NCBI GenBank assembly: GCA_914767715.1
Contig: OU612072.1
Span: 5,952,001 to 6,016,000 of the forward strand
DNA from: Membranipora membranacea
Lineage: Eukaryota; Bryozoa; Gymnolaemata; Cheilostomatida; Membraniporidae
Reading direction: 5' to 3'
DNA: 64,000 nucleotides
Part shown: one piece after another, positions 12,201 through 23,998 of the stretch
Numbering within the stretch: the stretch's first letter is position 1
Layout of the letters: the number at the start of each line of letters is the position of its first letter
Notes under the pieces: model-generated
What the model was told of the DNA's origin: nothing
The model's input: only the letters and a program-made list of their open reading frames with translations
The model's database searches: none
Made by a program: the position numbers and the translations under genes

Positions 12201-15108
12201 ATGGAAAGCATAACAACTGGCATAACAACTGCCTAACTGATATAATGATGCTATGTTGTCCTTTTTCAGATGTATCACCCCTGGTAGCGACACAAATAAA
12301 ACGATATGCCGTCCTCTTCCACCCGTACCGGTCAGTGAACTGTCAGGTATGTATGCTTTTAATCTCATTCCTTATAATGTTTATCTATTAATTAGTCGCA
12401 CTTCTTCTGGTCGTATGAATCATTTGTATTCAAGTCATATTGAATAATTCCTGATGTGCATTTAATTGCAAACTTAACCAAGCACACACTCACCAGTTAC
12501 AGCCCTAAGCAAAAGGGAGAACAGCCCGCCATATGGTTCAAGCGCCAGTAAGCTATTTTTCACATCCCGGTGGTTTAATCGACAGTATCATTATGATATT
12601 CAGTTGTCATATTGATCTTGAAGTCTTGTCTTTAACGTGGTGGGTTTGTTGTGACAATTTATGGATCCACATTGGCATTCATCGTACCTGATTTATGGCT
12701 GCCATTGAGCTAGGACACTCAGCCAAATACTTGATATTTGACACCAAACTTCATGTGTTTCTTCGCTTAAACCATCAGGGAATCATCAATCTGATTCTAG
12801 GATTGAATAATTGCATAATTTTATTTCCATGATGCCATTGAATAAGGTTAACAAGACAAAGAAACAGTATTCGAATGATAAAATCTCAACACAAAACTCA
12901 ACGATGTAATGTAAAATAAAATACAATCTACAAGTGATATATGCATTCCTCATCAGTATTTAGTGCTTTTTCTTGAGGGCATTAGTGATATCAGAGAGAG
13001 CACTATTCTGGCATAGGCTGTCATCTGCGCAGCCAGTGTATCTCAGAAAGTTCAGTTGATTTTTATTATGCAGAAACTCCTCCGGGCATAGCTTGCAAAC
13101 ACATCTACCTGTGCTTTCCTGAATCTGGTGTGACCCATTATCAGGAGCTCCACACTGCATACATGCCTTTCTGCACCAATACCAGTCATTATGTGAGACA
13201 TGTCGCAACAAGTAGAAAGCTAAATGAAAAAGGATTAAAGATTTGAGAAACATTACAAAAACTCATCTTTTCAAGCAAGTGAAACAGTGCACAACAAATT
13301 CAAGCAGATCAACTAAAAAATTGGAGATGTAAGGGAAATTATGTGAAAACACCCGCCTCTAATGTAACAGCTTACATAAAAAGTTCTACTCTAAAAATAA
13401 CTGAATTATCAGTGAAGTACCAAGTCACAAGTTTTTTGCCTGCATATCATTGACTGCATAGCAGTATGCAATTGAGATGATTTAACTTACATGGTCGGGT
13501 TCCATCACTGCAGAACTGTCTCCAATCTACTTTCCCCCAGTCCCTTCGTAAATCTTCCCGGTTCAAGGTATAACCATGAATTGATGTAGCAGCAATAATG
13601 ACATATAAGATAAATACAACCATTCCCATTTTGACTTAACCTGGATATAAAGATGAAACTGGACTGAATTGGGATTTATATGGTTGGTTTCATCTCATGA
13701 GGCGTGTTGGATGTCGTCAAGTGCTGTAACAATCCCGTTGGGGATTAGGATTAGTGGTTTAGAATGACATCACCTCGATTCTGCTGTTATGCATTCAACC
13801 AATAATTTGGCTGCAGATAAAGCTTATACTTGATTGACCCATCGTTTAATCCGATAAGTAATTCCATCATTAGATGGCAGGTGTTACCTACACTTTTAAT
13901 CATGGCACTAAATACGAGATGATGTACGCTATCTACTTATGCCATATATTTAAAGCTTTTCTCTTGGGGGATGCGACTAGCCCTGTTCACACGGCCACTG
14001 GTTTTGGTTTTTTTGGTTTTTTGGGTGGCCATGTATTTCTCGGTATAGTATCAGTAGTTGCCTTCAGCTGTTTTAGCTCTAATCTTCACCACTTTGAGCT
14101 TTGACATTTTTTCTGTTCCATGAGCAACTAAATTAACTTTGTCTTTTATCATATTCAAATAAATATAAATAAGTTGGTTCCACAAAATATTGTAGTTAAA
14201 ATGTGAAAACATGGCTAAGTTAAAGAAAAAGTTAAAACACCATTGACTATGACCGTATCAAGGTCAAGGTCATGATCATACTCATGGGTGTTTCAAATTT
14301 TTTGTAATTTAGCCATGTTTTCGCATTATTACTACAATATTTAGTGGAATCAACTTATTTATATTTATTTTGACCAAATAAAACCAAAAAAACCAAAACC
14401 AGTGGCCGTGTGAACAGGGCTAGGATGCAGCTATGTAAAACCATATTTGCATATGGCACTGGCAGATAATATAGTAATGGTCTGTCAACTTATGAAAATA
14501 GATAACCATCGAAATGTGTATCTATATGGCTGTCTCTTTTTACAGGTGGTGCCAGTGAAATTTATAGTGAGATTGACTGTGATTATGGATATGAATCCAT
14601 AGAAACTACAAACCCCGTTGTTGAGTGTCGCTCAATAAGCGAAAACTTCACCCCCAGCAATGATCAACAGAACACTGTTGGTGAGGATTTAAAAATCGGC
14701 TCAGATACTAGTCATAGCATGATAACAGATGGTTTCTGCAAAGTTGAGTGCAGGCCTATATCACTTGAGCTATACAGGTCGGTCCTAGAGGAGATGCGTA
14801 ATAAAGGTATTGATCTTGATCAAAACAAAAACACAAATACACCACAGAGTCCACATCCACATACTATGGATGATGTAGAAGCTCAATATGAGAACTGGCC
14901 TAATTGTATGAATGATTCGCAGCCAGTGCAATCGGACACAGGCGCAGGTGACGAGGAGACAAACTCAAACTCTCATCATATCATGCAAAGTACAGATGAA
15001 CATCTCCAAGCTGAATCTGGATGTTATGATGAAGACGCTGAGAGTGTTTGTGAAGTTTATTTTCTCTCAGGCGATGTAAAAACATTATACAAAGCTTCAT
15101 CTGATTGA
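9225..15108 (+). CDS. Complete receptor, copy 2: signal peptide, CUB, CUB-like, sushi, membrane helix, SH3/ITAM-like tail
   Basis: Eight exons: 9225-9253, 9479-9567, 10236-10619, 10822-11247, 11381-11590, 11831-11945, 12270-12346, 14546-15108. Phases agree throughout and give 630 residues. Residues 1-39 hold a hydrophobic signal segment (21-38). Exon 3 (40-167) is a four-cysteine CUB domain with the LCGE motif. Exon 4 (168-309) looks like a cysteine-free CUB domain. Exon 5 (310-379) is a four-cysteine sushi domain (ATCMKGYQL, then NNQIWYPPLNC) with a Ser/Thr stalk. The helix lies at about 395-414, followed by DRKR. The tail has RPLPPVP (432-438), Y450SEI and Y459ESI, Y520RSV, Y558ENW, Y604, Y615 and Y625. 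By CUB and sushi precedent the outside binds ligand; by motif the tail would recruit SH3 and SH2 proteins after tyrosine phosphorylation. Neither is tested here. The first 9-codon exon is the least certain. Confidence 0.85.
12960..13629 (-). CDS. Small secreted cysteine-rich protein, nested antisense (copy B)
   Basis: Paralogue of the gene at 1254-1923, with exons 13491-13629 and 12960-13219 of identical length (139 and 260 nt) and the same phase-1 intron. It encodes 132 residues: signal peptide, then a nine-cysteine region with every cysteine conserved. Differences from copy A cluster just after the signal peptide (SIHGYTLNREDLRRDWG against SIHSLTVNWEDIQRDWG), while the C-terminal half is almost unchanged. 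It lies in the last intron (12347-14545) of receptor copy 2, opposite strand. Its promoter and transcript ends cannot be read with confidence. Function unknown; the repeated pairing with the receptor gene makes a secreted partner of the receptor one possible guess. Confidence 0.8.
13978..14422. mobile_element. Palindromic (foldback) MITE with 9-bp target duplication
   Basis: The 445-bp element begins TAGCCCTGTTCACACGGCCA and ends with the reverse complement; about 40 terminal bases match. Inner parts also pair (AAGTTGGTTCCACAAAATATTG near 14172 against the reverse complement near 14320-14355), so most of it is one long palindrome with no coding capacity. Flanks are GGATGCGAC on the left and GGATGCAGC on the right, and the empty site in unit A reads GGATGCAACTATG. 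Long termini and a 9-base duplication fit Mutator-like MITEs best; a hAT-type origin (8-base duplication) is the alternative. Confidence 0.85.
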
Positions 15109-15283
15109 TGATTAACTGTTTTTAAATTTACGCCATTACCCTTTACTAATAATTTGGTCATCAATACTGGTGGCAATGCCAACATATCATTCTTCTTTAG
15201 GTTTATTCATATGTGTACTTTAATGAGGAATTCTGAATCTCATTGTCCATTGTTATGAAGCTGACCTGCAACAAAAAAGAGCT

Positions 15284-15289
15284 AATAAA
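15284..15289 (+). terminator. Poly(A) signal AATAAA of receptor copy 2
   Basis: AATAAA about 175 bases after the TGA stop, in the same context as the signal of copy 1 at 3126. Confidence 0.6.
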
Positions 15290-15565
15290 ACATCACATTT
15301 TCAACCATACGAATGCTGCGACACTAATCCGATCACATACTGTTTTGGTATGCTTTGCCCATAAGCCTATTTTAAACTTTCCATCATAGTCGGAATCATA
15401 AAATTTGGTATTTCCTGTTAAACTCGCTCTTCCAGAAAACATAATGTATTCTCAAAGGCGGAAGCCAGTCATAGTATGATTTTGTGTGACAAACAATAAA
15501 ATGAACTCACGATACACACATAACATAAACGAGCACACAATTCAAAGGGTATGCAGCCACGGCTT

Positions 15566-15590
15566 TGCCCCTGCCCCTGCCCCTACCCTC
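15566..15590. repeat. CCCCTG hexamer repeat (unit B)
   Basis: Short CCCCTG/CCCCTA tract directly after GGCTTTG, the counterpart of 4711-4740 but shorter. Confidence 0.7.
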
Positions 15591-16581
15591 ACCTTAATTC
15601 AAATTTCATAATTCATTCATTGTCCATCGTGGATTTTACAATAGTATCTGATTGGCCAATTAGTAGTGTACTTGACTAATGTCAGGTAATAAAACTTGAC
15701 TCAGGGTAGGAAGATGGCTTGTTACTCTCGGTCATTAGGTACTTATTTGTATACAAACATTGTGAAAGCACATGGTTATATCAATGCTCAGATGGCTTGA
15801 AATGTGTGTTAGTGACATTACATTATCAAACACTCATGAGGTGGCAAGGTCAACCATTTAAGGTTTGTGCATGTGGGTTGGAGACAGAGAGAAAAATTAA
15901 AATATAATTTTCAGCCACTTGAGTTCAGGGTTTATAGTTGGAGTTAAAATAAAAAAATATTTTAACTCCAGCCGTTTTATAGAGCTAAATATAAAATAAA
16001 AAAACACCTCCCTCCACCTTCAAATCTTCACACTCTCTTTTAGATCAAGGTATTAATTACGAGTGGCATTATATATAAGTCCCATCAGGGTTCAAAAATG
16101 TTTTTGTAATCATCTCTGTTATTATCTAGTATCAGTGTTACACAAGTATAAATATAATTATCAAAAGGAAAAGAAAAACTGGCCTATAGTACAATGAATT
16201 TGGGCATCTCAATTGGAGTTTTCAAGGCTGTCTGCTTCTAAAAATCATTAAATGATGCTGCTCTTAGATTATGTGTAAGGTGAAAAGTCACTAAGGTTTG
16301 GCGGGGTATTTGATCTTATGACAACTACTGTGTAAAATTAATATGATATGTTTGTGACATTGGCACAAAGTTTGCGAGATGGTGGACCGATTGACTACGC
16401 AAATATGGATATATTCCACTTTTTAATGACCTACCTGTAATGTGAGGGCAATCAATAGTTTCGATCTCAAAGTATATTTAGTTGAACATACTTATTACTT
16501 CTATACTGATTGCTACATCAAAGAGGGTTTTTATTTTTAGAAGCTTCCTCTATCTGTGAACCTCTCTTGGGAGAGATAAAA

Positions 16582-18245
16582 TTACCACCACAAAGGTTTG
16601 AAACAATTTCCTAAATTCACAACAGTCTCATCGCATAAGTTTCTAAAATCAATACCCATAAGCAAAAGCACTGGTCCTGACCAGATTTCAGTTCGGATGT
16701 TAAACAAGACATTTCCCTACATAGGTCCAGTGCTCACAGATATTTTCAATAGAATTTTAGATGAAGGAGTATTCCCAAAAGTCTGGAAAATTGCTCGCGT
16801 AACCCCTATTTTTAAGTCAGGGTCAAAAGATGACCCAGGAAATTATAGACCTGTATCAGTTTTACCCGTTCTTTCAAAGATATTTGAAAAACATTTAAAT
16901 ATTAATATTCAGATATTTTTGAATGAAAACCATCTAATATCTTCATCGCAGTCCGGTTTTCGCACTGCACCTTCATGCAGCGACGCCGTTCACAAAATTA
17001 TCTCTGACTATTCTTCTGAGAAACTCAAACAAAGGAAAAGTATTTTTCTGTTTATTGATTTCTGCAAGGCATTTGATTGTGTTGATCACCAAATATTAAA
17101 AAATAAACTACAGAACTTTAATTTTGAGAACAAGGCATTTTTGTTGCTATCATCATTTCTACAGGACAGGTCTCAGTATGTTCATTTTGATGGTGCAGTG
17201 TCATCAATACTTGACATCAATATTGGGGTGCCGCAAGGTTCAATACTGGCACCAACTTTATTTCAGATTTATATAAATGACCTACTAAATCTACCTCTCT
17301 CCTCGAACTCTTATGCATATGCTGATGACACTGTTTTTGTAGCAAGCCATTCTGTTCCCTCTACATTAGTTCAAATTTGTAATCGAGATTTGGTTTCAAT
17401 CAACAAGTGGTGCAAAAATAATCACATGACAATAAATTATAAAAAATCACACTTTTTAAGTTCTTTTGGAGAGGATTCATCATTAAATTTAAAAATTGAC
17501 AATAACCAAATATTTCAAAGGCATGAAACTTAACTTCTTGGCTTTAAGATATCTGACTCATTTTCATTGAATGGCCATTGTGAGACTGTTTTGGATAAGG
17601 TGTCAAAAAATACAAACTTACTTAAGCTATGCAGACCCTACTTGACCACGCATTCTGCTAAACAATTTTATTTTCAATTTATTCACTGTTATCTCATTTA
17701 TGGTATCCATATATATTACAACTTATGTGCATCAAATATCACAAACCCTATTTTCACTCAGCAAAAAAGAGCCTTGAGAATTGTGGCCAATGTTCAACAT
17801 ATACCTTTTTATTTGTCACCTACAAATGACCTATGTACATCACTTAAAATTTTACCCCTTCCAATACTGAGCAATTATTTTACTTGCATTACGGGATTTA
17901 AGGCTCTGAATAATTTATCACCTCCATACATCTCTGATTTTTTTGTTACCACACCACACCAATTTCCAAGAAGAGATACACACTTACTTAAACCTCCATT
18001 AGACAACTTAAACCACAAAATAGCAACAAACTTTAATATTTTACCCTCTTCATTGAGAAGCACTCTTACTTTGAATATGTTTAAGAAAAGGCTAATGCAA
18101 CATTTTTTCAGTTTATTGGCATAGTCTTATATTTTTTGTTGAATCTTTGTTTGTATCATTTTTCTTTTTTGCCATTTATGTCACATCATGAAAAACATTT
18201 GAAATAATGAATTGTTGCTGACAATTAAAGTTTATATATATATAT
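16582..18245 (+). mobile_element. 5'-truncated non-LTR retrotransposon (jockey/CR1-like LINE), young insertion
   Basis: A 1.66-kb insertion in unit B; unit A (about 6010) and the third fragment (about 23490) have the empty site AGATAAAAGAATC. It encodes most of a reverse transcriptase on the plus strand: STGPDQI, IFKSGSKDDPGNYRPVSVL, FIDFCKAFDCVDH, GVPQGSILAPTLF and the catalytic YADD at 17318-17329, then the C-terminal region to the stop at 18124. One in-frame TAA (17531-17533) interrupts it; the frame is the same before and after. No endonuclease is present, as usual for 5' truncation. The 3' end is TTTATATATAT. ATAAA(A) on both sides is the likely target duplication, though the TA tail blurs it. 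Confidence 0.9.
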
Positions 18246-20329
18246 ATAAAAGAATCAAACAAACAAATAGGTAGAGTCATTCTGACATTCATGAATATAG
18301 ATTTTTTGACAAGATTCACTGCCTTGCTGCTTCCAATGTGGAAATATTTGATGGACTCTCAATGTATTTGTGATGAGTTGCAACGGTATTGTAAGTAACA
18401 ATTGAGCAATGGCATATAATTTCAACATTTTTATTTTGCGAAAAATTGAATCATTTCAAAAGAGTTACCTCCATATATGCCAAACACCATCAAACAGTTT
18501 AAGCTTCTCATTCCCTCTATTTATATACAGGGAAGAAAGGACTCAATACTCGATTATGATGAGTAAAACAGAGACCTTATGGCTATTTGTCTATGTTTTA
18601 GTACGCAAATTGCTGAAACCAGTTTTTGCAGCTTAAGTCAGGGGGTATAAGTTAATTCCTCTCAAATATGCAAATCTTTATCTACTTAATGATCCCTTTG
18701 TACTTTAAGATACATGACGCATACTTTGGATGAGTAACCTCGAACAAAAACAAAACATATCATTGGCACCAGGATTTAACTCTGCCACCTGTCCTTAATC
18801 TGATGTGAACGAAGGATTATGAGTGGGTTTGACGGCAGGTAAAAGAATAAGACCCGTGTTATGTTTTGATGCTATAGTTGATAATTTATAACTAATTTGA
18901 TCTCTTTTTCATTTTTAACAGAGAACCAATTAAAATGGTGCTTTTATCCCATTTCACTGCCATAATAATTATACATTTCCTAGTCAAATTTTTAAATCAT
19001 CCCTTATATTATGAGTTATGTATTTAAATTACACAATATTGTGCTCAAAAACTCTGTAAATAAGTAATTTAAGCATTTTTTACGTTTGCTGTTTTAAGAG
19101 ACACTGGATTCTTGTGTTCACATAGTTATAATTTATAATATTTGACCCAAGTTCTTGACTTTAGCAATTTTCTACTTCTATATTAATTCTGAAAATACTA
19201 GTAGTAATTAAATTGTAATAAAATCGAGCCAATATCAAAAAAATAATTTGAAGTTTTCATTTCAAGCATAGGCAAGACTTTCTGAAAATCCTGACTGTAT
19301 TTACCTAAAACCATTCAACTATAACCACAATGGACTAAGTACATTGCGTAAGAGCTACATCCTGTACCAACATGGTAGATACCTGATTTAATAATTGAGT
19401 TTTGAGACCAGCACAATATTATTATAACCTACAGTAAAAACTAATCAAATTCTGCAAAAGAACACCTTTGAGGCAGTTATTCTTAAGGGCAGAAGGCAGG
19501 AGATTTTAAAGGCAGGTTAGACTGTTAGAAACAGAGGCAAGTTTTGGCCTTTTGAGACACGAAGATGCCCCTGAGGAATGTGAAATTTGAGTCCAACCTG
19601 GATGACTTTGCATCCTTGGTGAGGGTACCGGTGAGACATGAGGCGGGGTAGAGGCATGAAATCAATGTTTAGGTTGATCTTCAGCGTCTTCACAACAGGG
19701 TATAAGACAGTATAGAGTATCTAAATATGACCTGTATTGTGATACAGGGATAATTGCCCAAAACGGGTACACTTACTAATACCTGCTGCACAGCTTGTTT
19801 TTTTTCTTTTATTAGTTTAGATAAGGACAAAAAATGAAGAAGAAACATCTTGTGAAATAATCACCTGACATCAGCTAACAAAGATCCTTGTACCTGATTG
19901 TGAGTAACACTGATATGGTAGTGATCTTCTTACTACGGATTAGTGAATGGGGCAATGCAAGCCAAAACCAGGATTTGCCACTTAACTTAGATGGCATAAG
20001 TCCTCTCAATATTGCAAATCCTCATGATAAAGCCTTAACTGCACAATGCTCTCTTTGTAGTTGTACGTAATGGACGAAGATTTGTTATGTTGTAGTGACT
20101 TTTTTTTTGGTTTGTTGTTAATCATGCCCAGTGAAATTTACCATATCATTTCAATAGTACAAGCTTTATCTCTTTCAACATCAAATGCCTAATTAGTAAA
20201 AATATATTGATCGTTTATTGATTGAATGAGATTTAGATAACAGTTTTTTTAATATGGTTCAGCCAAGCCAGCAAAGTTACCTGACACAGGCCCTACGGGA
20301 TGCTCTCTGATGCTATGTTCTCATTCATT

Positions 20330-20815
20330 TATATTTTACATTCAAGGAGCATGTTGACAACATAGTGAAAAAATTGAGAAAGATAATCTACACTCTACTA
20401 GACTTCAAAAGACCAGGCGTCCAATTTGGCACGCTGCAAACTATCTTCATAGCATGTTTAAGACCTAACATCATGTATGCATGGTTTACATTGACAACGG
20501 ATACTCAGCGATTGAGGATAGAGCGGCTGGAGAATCTGGCTCTTGAAATCATCAAACCAGACACCGAGAGTTATTTTGACAGGGTAACATAATGTAACGC
20601 CACCCCTATCCTACATCTGATGAATCAAAATTATATGCAGTATACAGCGAGGATTATACAAAACAAGAACCACTGCCTGCACGAAACCGCACTCAAACAC
20701 AAACCAGCTCCTCCAATAAAACGAACCCGTCATGTGAAAAACTCAAGTGCAAAACCATCTACTCCTATACAAAACTTTAAATAGGTCCCCACTCATCCAA
20801 TGCTGAATGATTTTT
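20330..20815 (+). mobile_element. LINE reverse-transcriptase 3' relic in unit B
   Basis: Paralogue of the relic at 7950-8390, reading further before breaking: KKLRKIIYTLLDFKRPGV, IACLRPNIMYAWFTL, RLRIERLENLALEIIKP, then a TAA at 20590-20592. After it the frame goes on with TPILHLMNQNYMQY and HCLHETALKHKPAPP, typical of the end of such a protein. It is a fossil with no other domains. Confidence 0.65.
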
Positions 20816-21598
20816 TAATAAATGTTTTTTTTACAGCTCTCTACTTTTTCTGTTCCCAAAGACAAATTTTAAATTTTAAATACTTTGTTGAAAATACTTC
20901 GGTCGAAAAAAAAGCTAGATACATGCATACTAAAAAAATGATATTGGGAGAATTTCTTATCAGTGCCATGTGGAGATTTACGATACGCTGCAATGATAAG
21001 ACCACAATAAACCTGGTGTTGTTCAGGAAAAATAATAAGCTATAATTTCCGCTTGTTTAAAACAGCATTCCTACAGTATGCTAAATGAAAAACGATCACC
21101 CTGATCTTGCTAAACATTTCCTGGCCAGACTGCTGGAGTGTGTCAATCATGCCTGATGAGTAGCTGGAGCTTTCCAGCATGAGTCTAAACCAAAGATTGT
21201 CGCCAATAAGGTATGGCCAATAAGTTATTGCCACTTTTGATGCTATGGTAGCAAATTTACTTTAGGGCAAAAAGGTTGCTGGAGATTACCAGTAATGATT
21301 TATTGATAATTTCAACATAAAAATTGCATAAAATTTGCTAACGCTCTAAAGCCCAGAAAAGAATAGGTTTTTCTCAGCATTGTTTTGAAACAAGCAAAAA
21401 AAATATATTGTTAAAATCTGAATCAAGTGTTAATTGTTCATTGTTGAAACAAAAGAAGTGAAAAACCTTACCCAAAATCATATACTAAAATCATTTTATT
21501 CTTCGCATTTGACATAAATGGTAGGAAAACGATTATTATTGATTTTTAGTAGATATCGAACCTAAACGAAAATTTGTGATATTTTTTAGTTAATGTGC

Positions 21599-22963
21599 AT
21601 GAAAGTCGACATCATGACAGCAGCCTGGTGAGTAACTGAATAGCCAAATGTAAAATGACCAAAGTAATGTATAGTTATTCATGTTCAGTGGTCGGTAACA
21701 CATCCTTTCTGCCTTGAAAAAAGGGATTATCTCTGATGAAAAGACAATCCGGAACAAACTATTTATGTGTAGTGGTAATACCTCAATATCCGTACATCAT
21801 AATAATAACCATACTTATTAAATACTGATCCTGTAATTTTATTTCTACTCAGGTATTCCAGAGAACCTGAGGCAAAGGGAGCAGCGAGTTTGTGGACATC
21901 ACTTGTTACAGTTCTGTTGTTATCTCCAATTCTTGTCAGAGGTATGTATTTATTTCATTGGGCACAGTCTTATAGTTAGAGATGCATCTGGTACAAGATC
22001 TGGTACAAGATCGTTACGCATATTTATGGGTATCTCTTTCAGGATTTAGCTCTGGGTCGGTCAGATTTCAGTTTTGCTAATACCCTCTCACCCAGCCTAA
22101 CCAGTCATACCAGTTGTTCAAATAAATAATAGTACTGCTGGTTGGTCAAAAACCAACTCCCCCTCCCAGGTTCATATCCGGGGCTACGTCACAAGCAGAC
22201 CTGAATCTTAGCATTAGGCCATACGGTGTAATGTTTTCAAGAAAATGCCAATAATATGATTTGCTTTAAATTATATTCGAGTCATATTCAATATTCTGTA
22301 TCGTATTGACTTATGTAGACCCCAATATAAAGAGAGCCATTAAGGCTCTGACTAAATGATTTGTTATTCAGTGAAATCGGTTGACGTTTGGAAGTATGCA
22401 TATGAAAATATTTCGAGGGGGTGGTTCAAACATTGGTTTGATATGTTGTTTCAAACTATTTCAGACTTTACCCTTTAACCTGAAGATTTATAGTTAGAAT
22501 AAATCATTTTCAAATGAGTGTCCGACGAAGAGCTATCAAATTAAAGTTTTTTGTTCGGTTATCCTCTTAACGATTGTATTTATTTCAGGTGAAAATGAAT
22601 CTACCCTGCAATTGGACTATAGCGCCAGGTTCTGCAACCCTAAAAATGAAATCGCTCTCTCAAATACAGACAAAGTCACCCATGGAGAACTTTTTAGTCC
22701 TGAATATGACATATCTAACAGGAATGGCAGCAATATCAATAATACCGTGCAGTGTAGTATTATAGTCAGGGCTAATAGTGGTGATGGTTTAGTCTTCAAA
22801 CCACAATATTGTATGTCAGAATTTTGCCCTGAGGATATTTACATCAATAACCAGAACGTTTCAGGATTATGCGGGGAGCAATAAATCCTTCTACAACAGG
22901 AGAACACCATCACAGTGCAGTTGAGGAATGACAGCGCGCCTAAATTCATTATTACTTTTCAAA
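21599..22963 (+). pseudogene. Receptor copy 3: broken 5' fragment (signal peptide and first CUB only)
   Basis: Exons 21599-21627, 21853-21941 and 22589-22963 match the first three exons of copy 2, with the same splice sites. The CUB exon is 9 bases shorter (375 against 384) and has an in-frame TAA at 22882-22884 just after GLCGEQ, where copy 2 reads AAA. The second CUB, sushi, membrane and tail exons are absent: the sequence jumps at about 23115 to DNA that belongs upstream of a receptor gene. It also has a new cysteine (QYCMS) in the CUB domain. A truncated, possibly secreted, CUB product cannot be excluded, but a pseudogene is simpler. Confidence 0.85.
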
Positions 22964-23115
22964 GTAAGCTCACAATTTTATGTAGCAATATAATAGCCAA
23001 CTTGATCATTTGCGCAATCTAATTGTGTAGGGAAACATATTATTGGCAACTTAGCAACAGGAATTCTCATAGTATATTAAATTTTTATTTGGTATGCAGA
23101 TTCTTACTCGGCCAG

Positions 23116-23998
23116 ATCAGGCTGTAACGAACAAACCGTCCGGCTACCACCTACTTAAATCATTGAATGATGCTGCTCTTAGATTGCATGTAAGGTGAAA
23201 AGTCACTAAGGTTTGGCGGGGTATTTGATCTTATGACAACTCCTGGGTAAAATTAATATGATTGTCAGTGACATTGGCACAAAGTTTGCGAGATGGTGGA
23301 CCGATTTACTATGGAAATATGAATATATACAACTTGTTTATGACTTACCTGTTATGTGAGGACAATCAATAGTTTCGAACCCAAAGTATATTTAGTTGAA
23401 CATACTTATTACTTCTACTGTTTGCTACATCAAAGAGGGTTTTTGTTTTTAGAAGCTTGCTTCATCTGTAAACCGCTTTGGGAAGAGATAAAAGAATCAA
23501 ACAAACAATTAGATAGACTCATTCCTGCATGCCTTGCTGCTTCCAATGTGGAAGTAATTCATTGACTCTCAATGTATTTGTGATGAGTTGCATTGGGATT
23601 GTAAGTAACGGTTGAGCAATGGCATATAATTTTAACATTTTTTTATTGCGAAAAATTACATCATTTCAAAAAAGTTACCTCCGTATATGCCAAACAACGT
23701 CAAACAGTTTAAGCTTCTCATTCCCTTTATTTATCTACAGGGAAGAAAGGACTCAATACTCGATTATGATGAGTAAAACAGAGACCTTATGGCTATTTGC
23801 CTATGTTTTAGTACGCAAATTGCTGAAACCAGTTTTTGCAGCTTAAGTCAGAGACTATAAGTTAATTCTTCTCAAATATGCAAATCTTTATCGTAACTAC
23901 TTGATGATCCCTTTGTACTTTAAGATACATGACGCATACTTTGGATGAGTAACCTTGAACAAAAACAAATCATGTCATTGGCACCAGGATTTAATAGA
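23116..23998 (+). repeat. Partial third tandem unit, out of order
   Basis: From GGCTGTAACGAACAAACCG the sequence follows unit A from about 5644 to about 6407 (and unit B around 16250-18780 without its LINE), then loses similarity near AGGATTTAA. Joined directly to the intron of receptor copy 3, it marks a recombination or deletion breakpoint at the end of the array. Confidence 0.85.

Larger units (their letters stand above)
11762..23115 (+). repeat. Tandem duplication unit B (cut short at its right end)
   Basis: The unit matches unit A from 231 onward. Compared with A it has gained a 445-bp palindromic MITE (13978-14422) and a LINE (16582-18245). It lacks A's 3402-4709 block and about 280 further bases near 4750-5030, and it keeps about 200 bases near 12474-12700 that A lacks. 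At about 23115 the match, which had reached the intron after the first CUB exon, stops and jumps to sequence equivalent to 5644 of unit A. Confidence 0.93.

Noticed and set aside
17531-17533. Stop codon inside the LINE read as a gene boundary between two proteins
   Set aside because: The frame before and after is identical and the reverse transcriptase continues through it, so it is one nonsense mutation in one protein.
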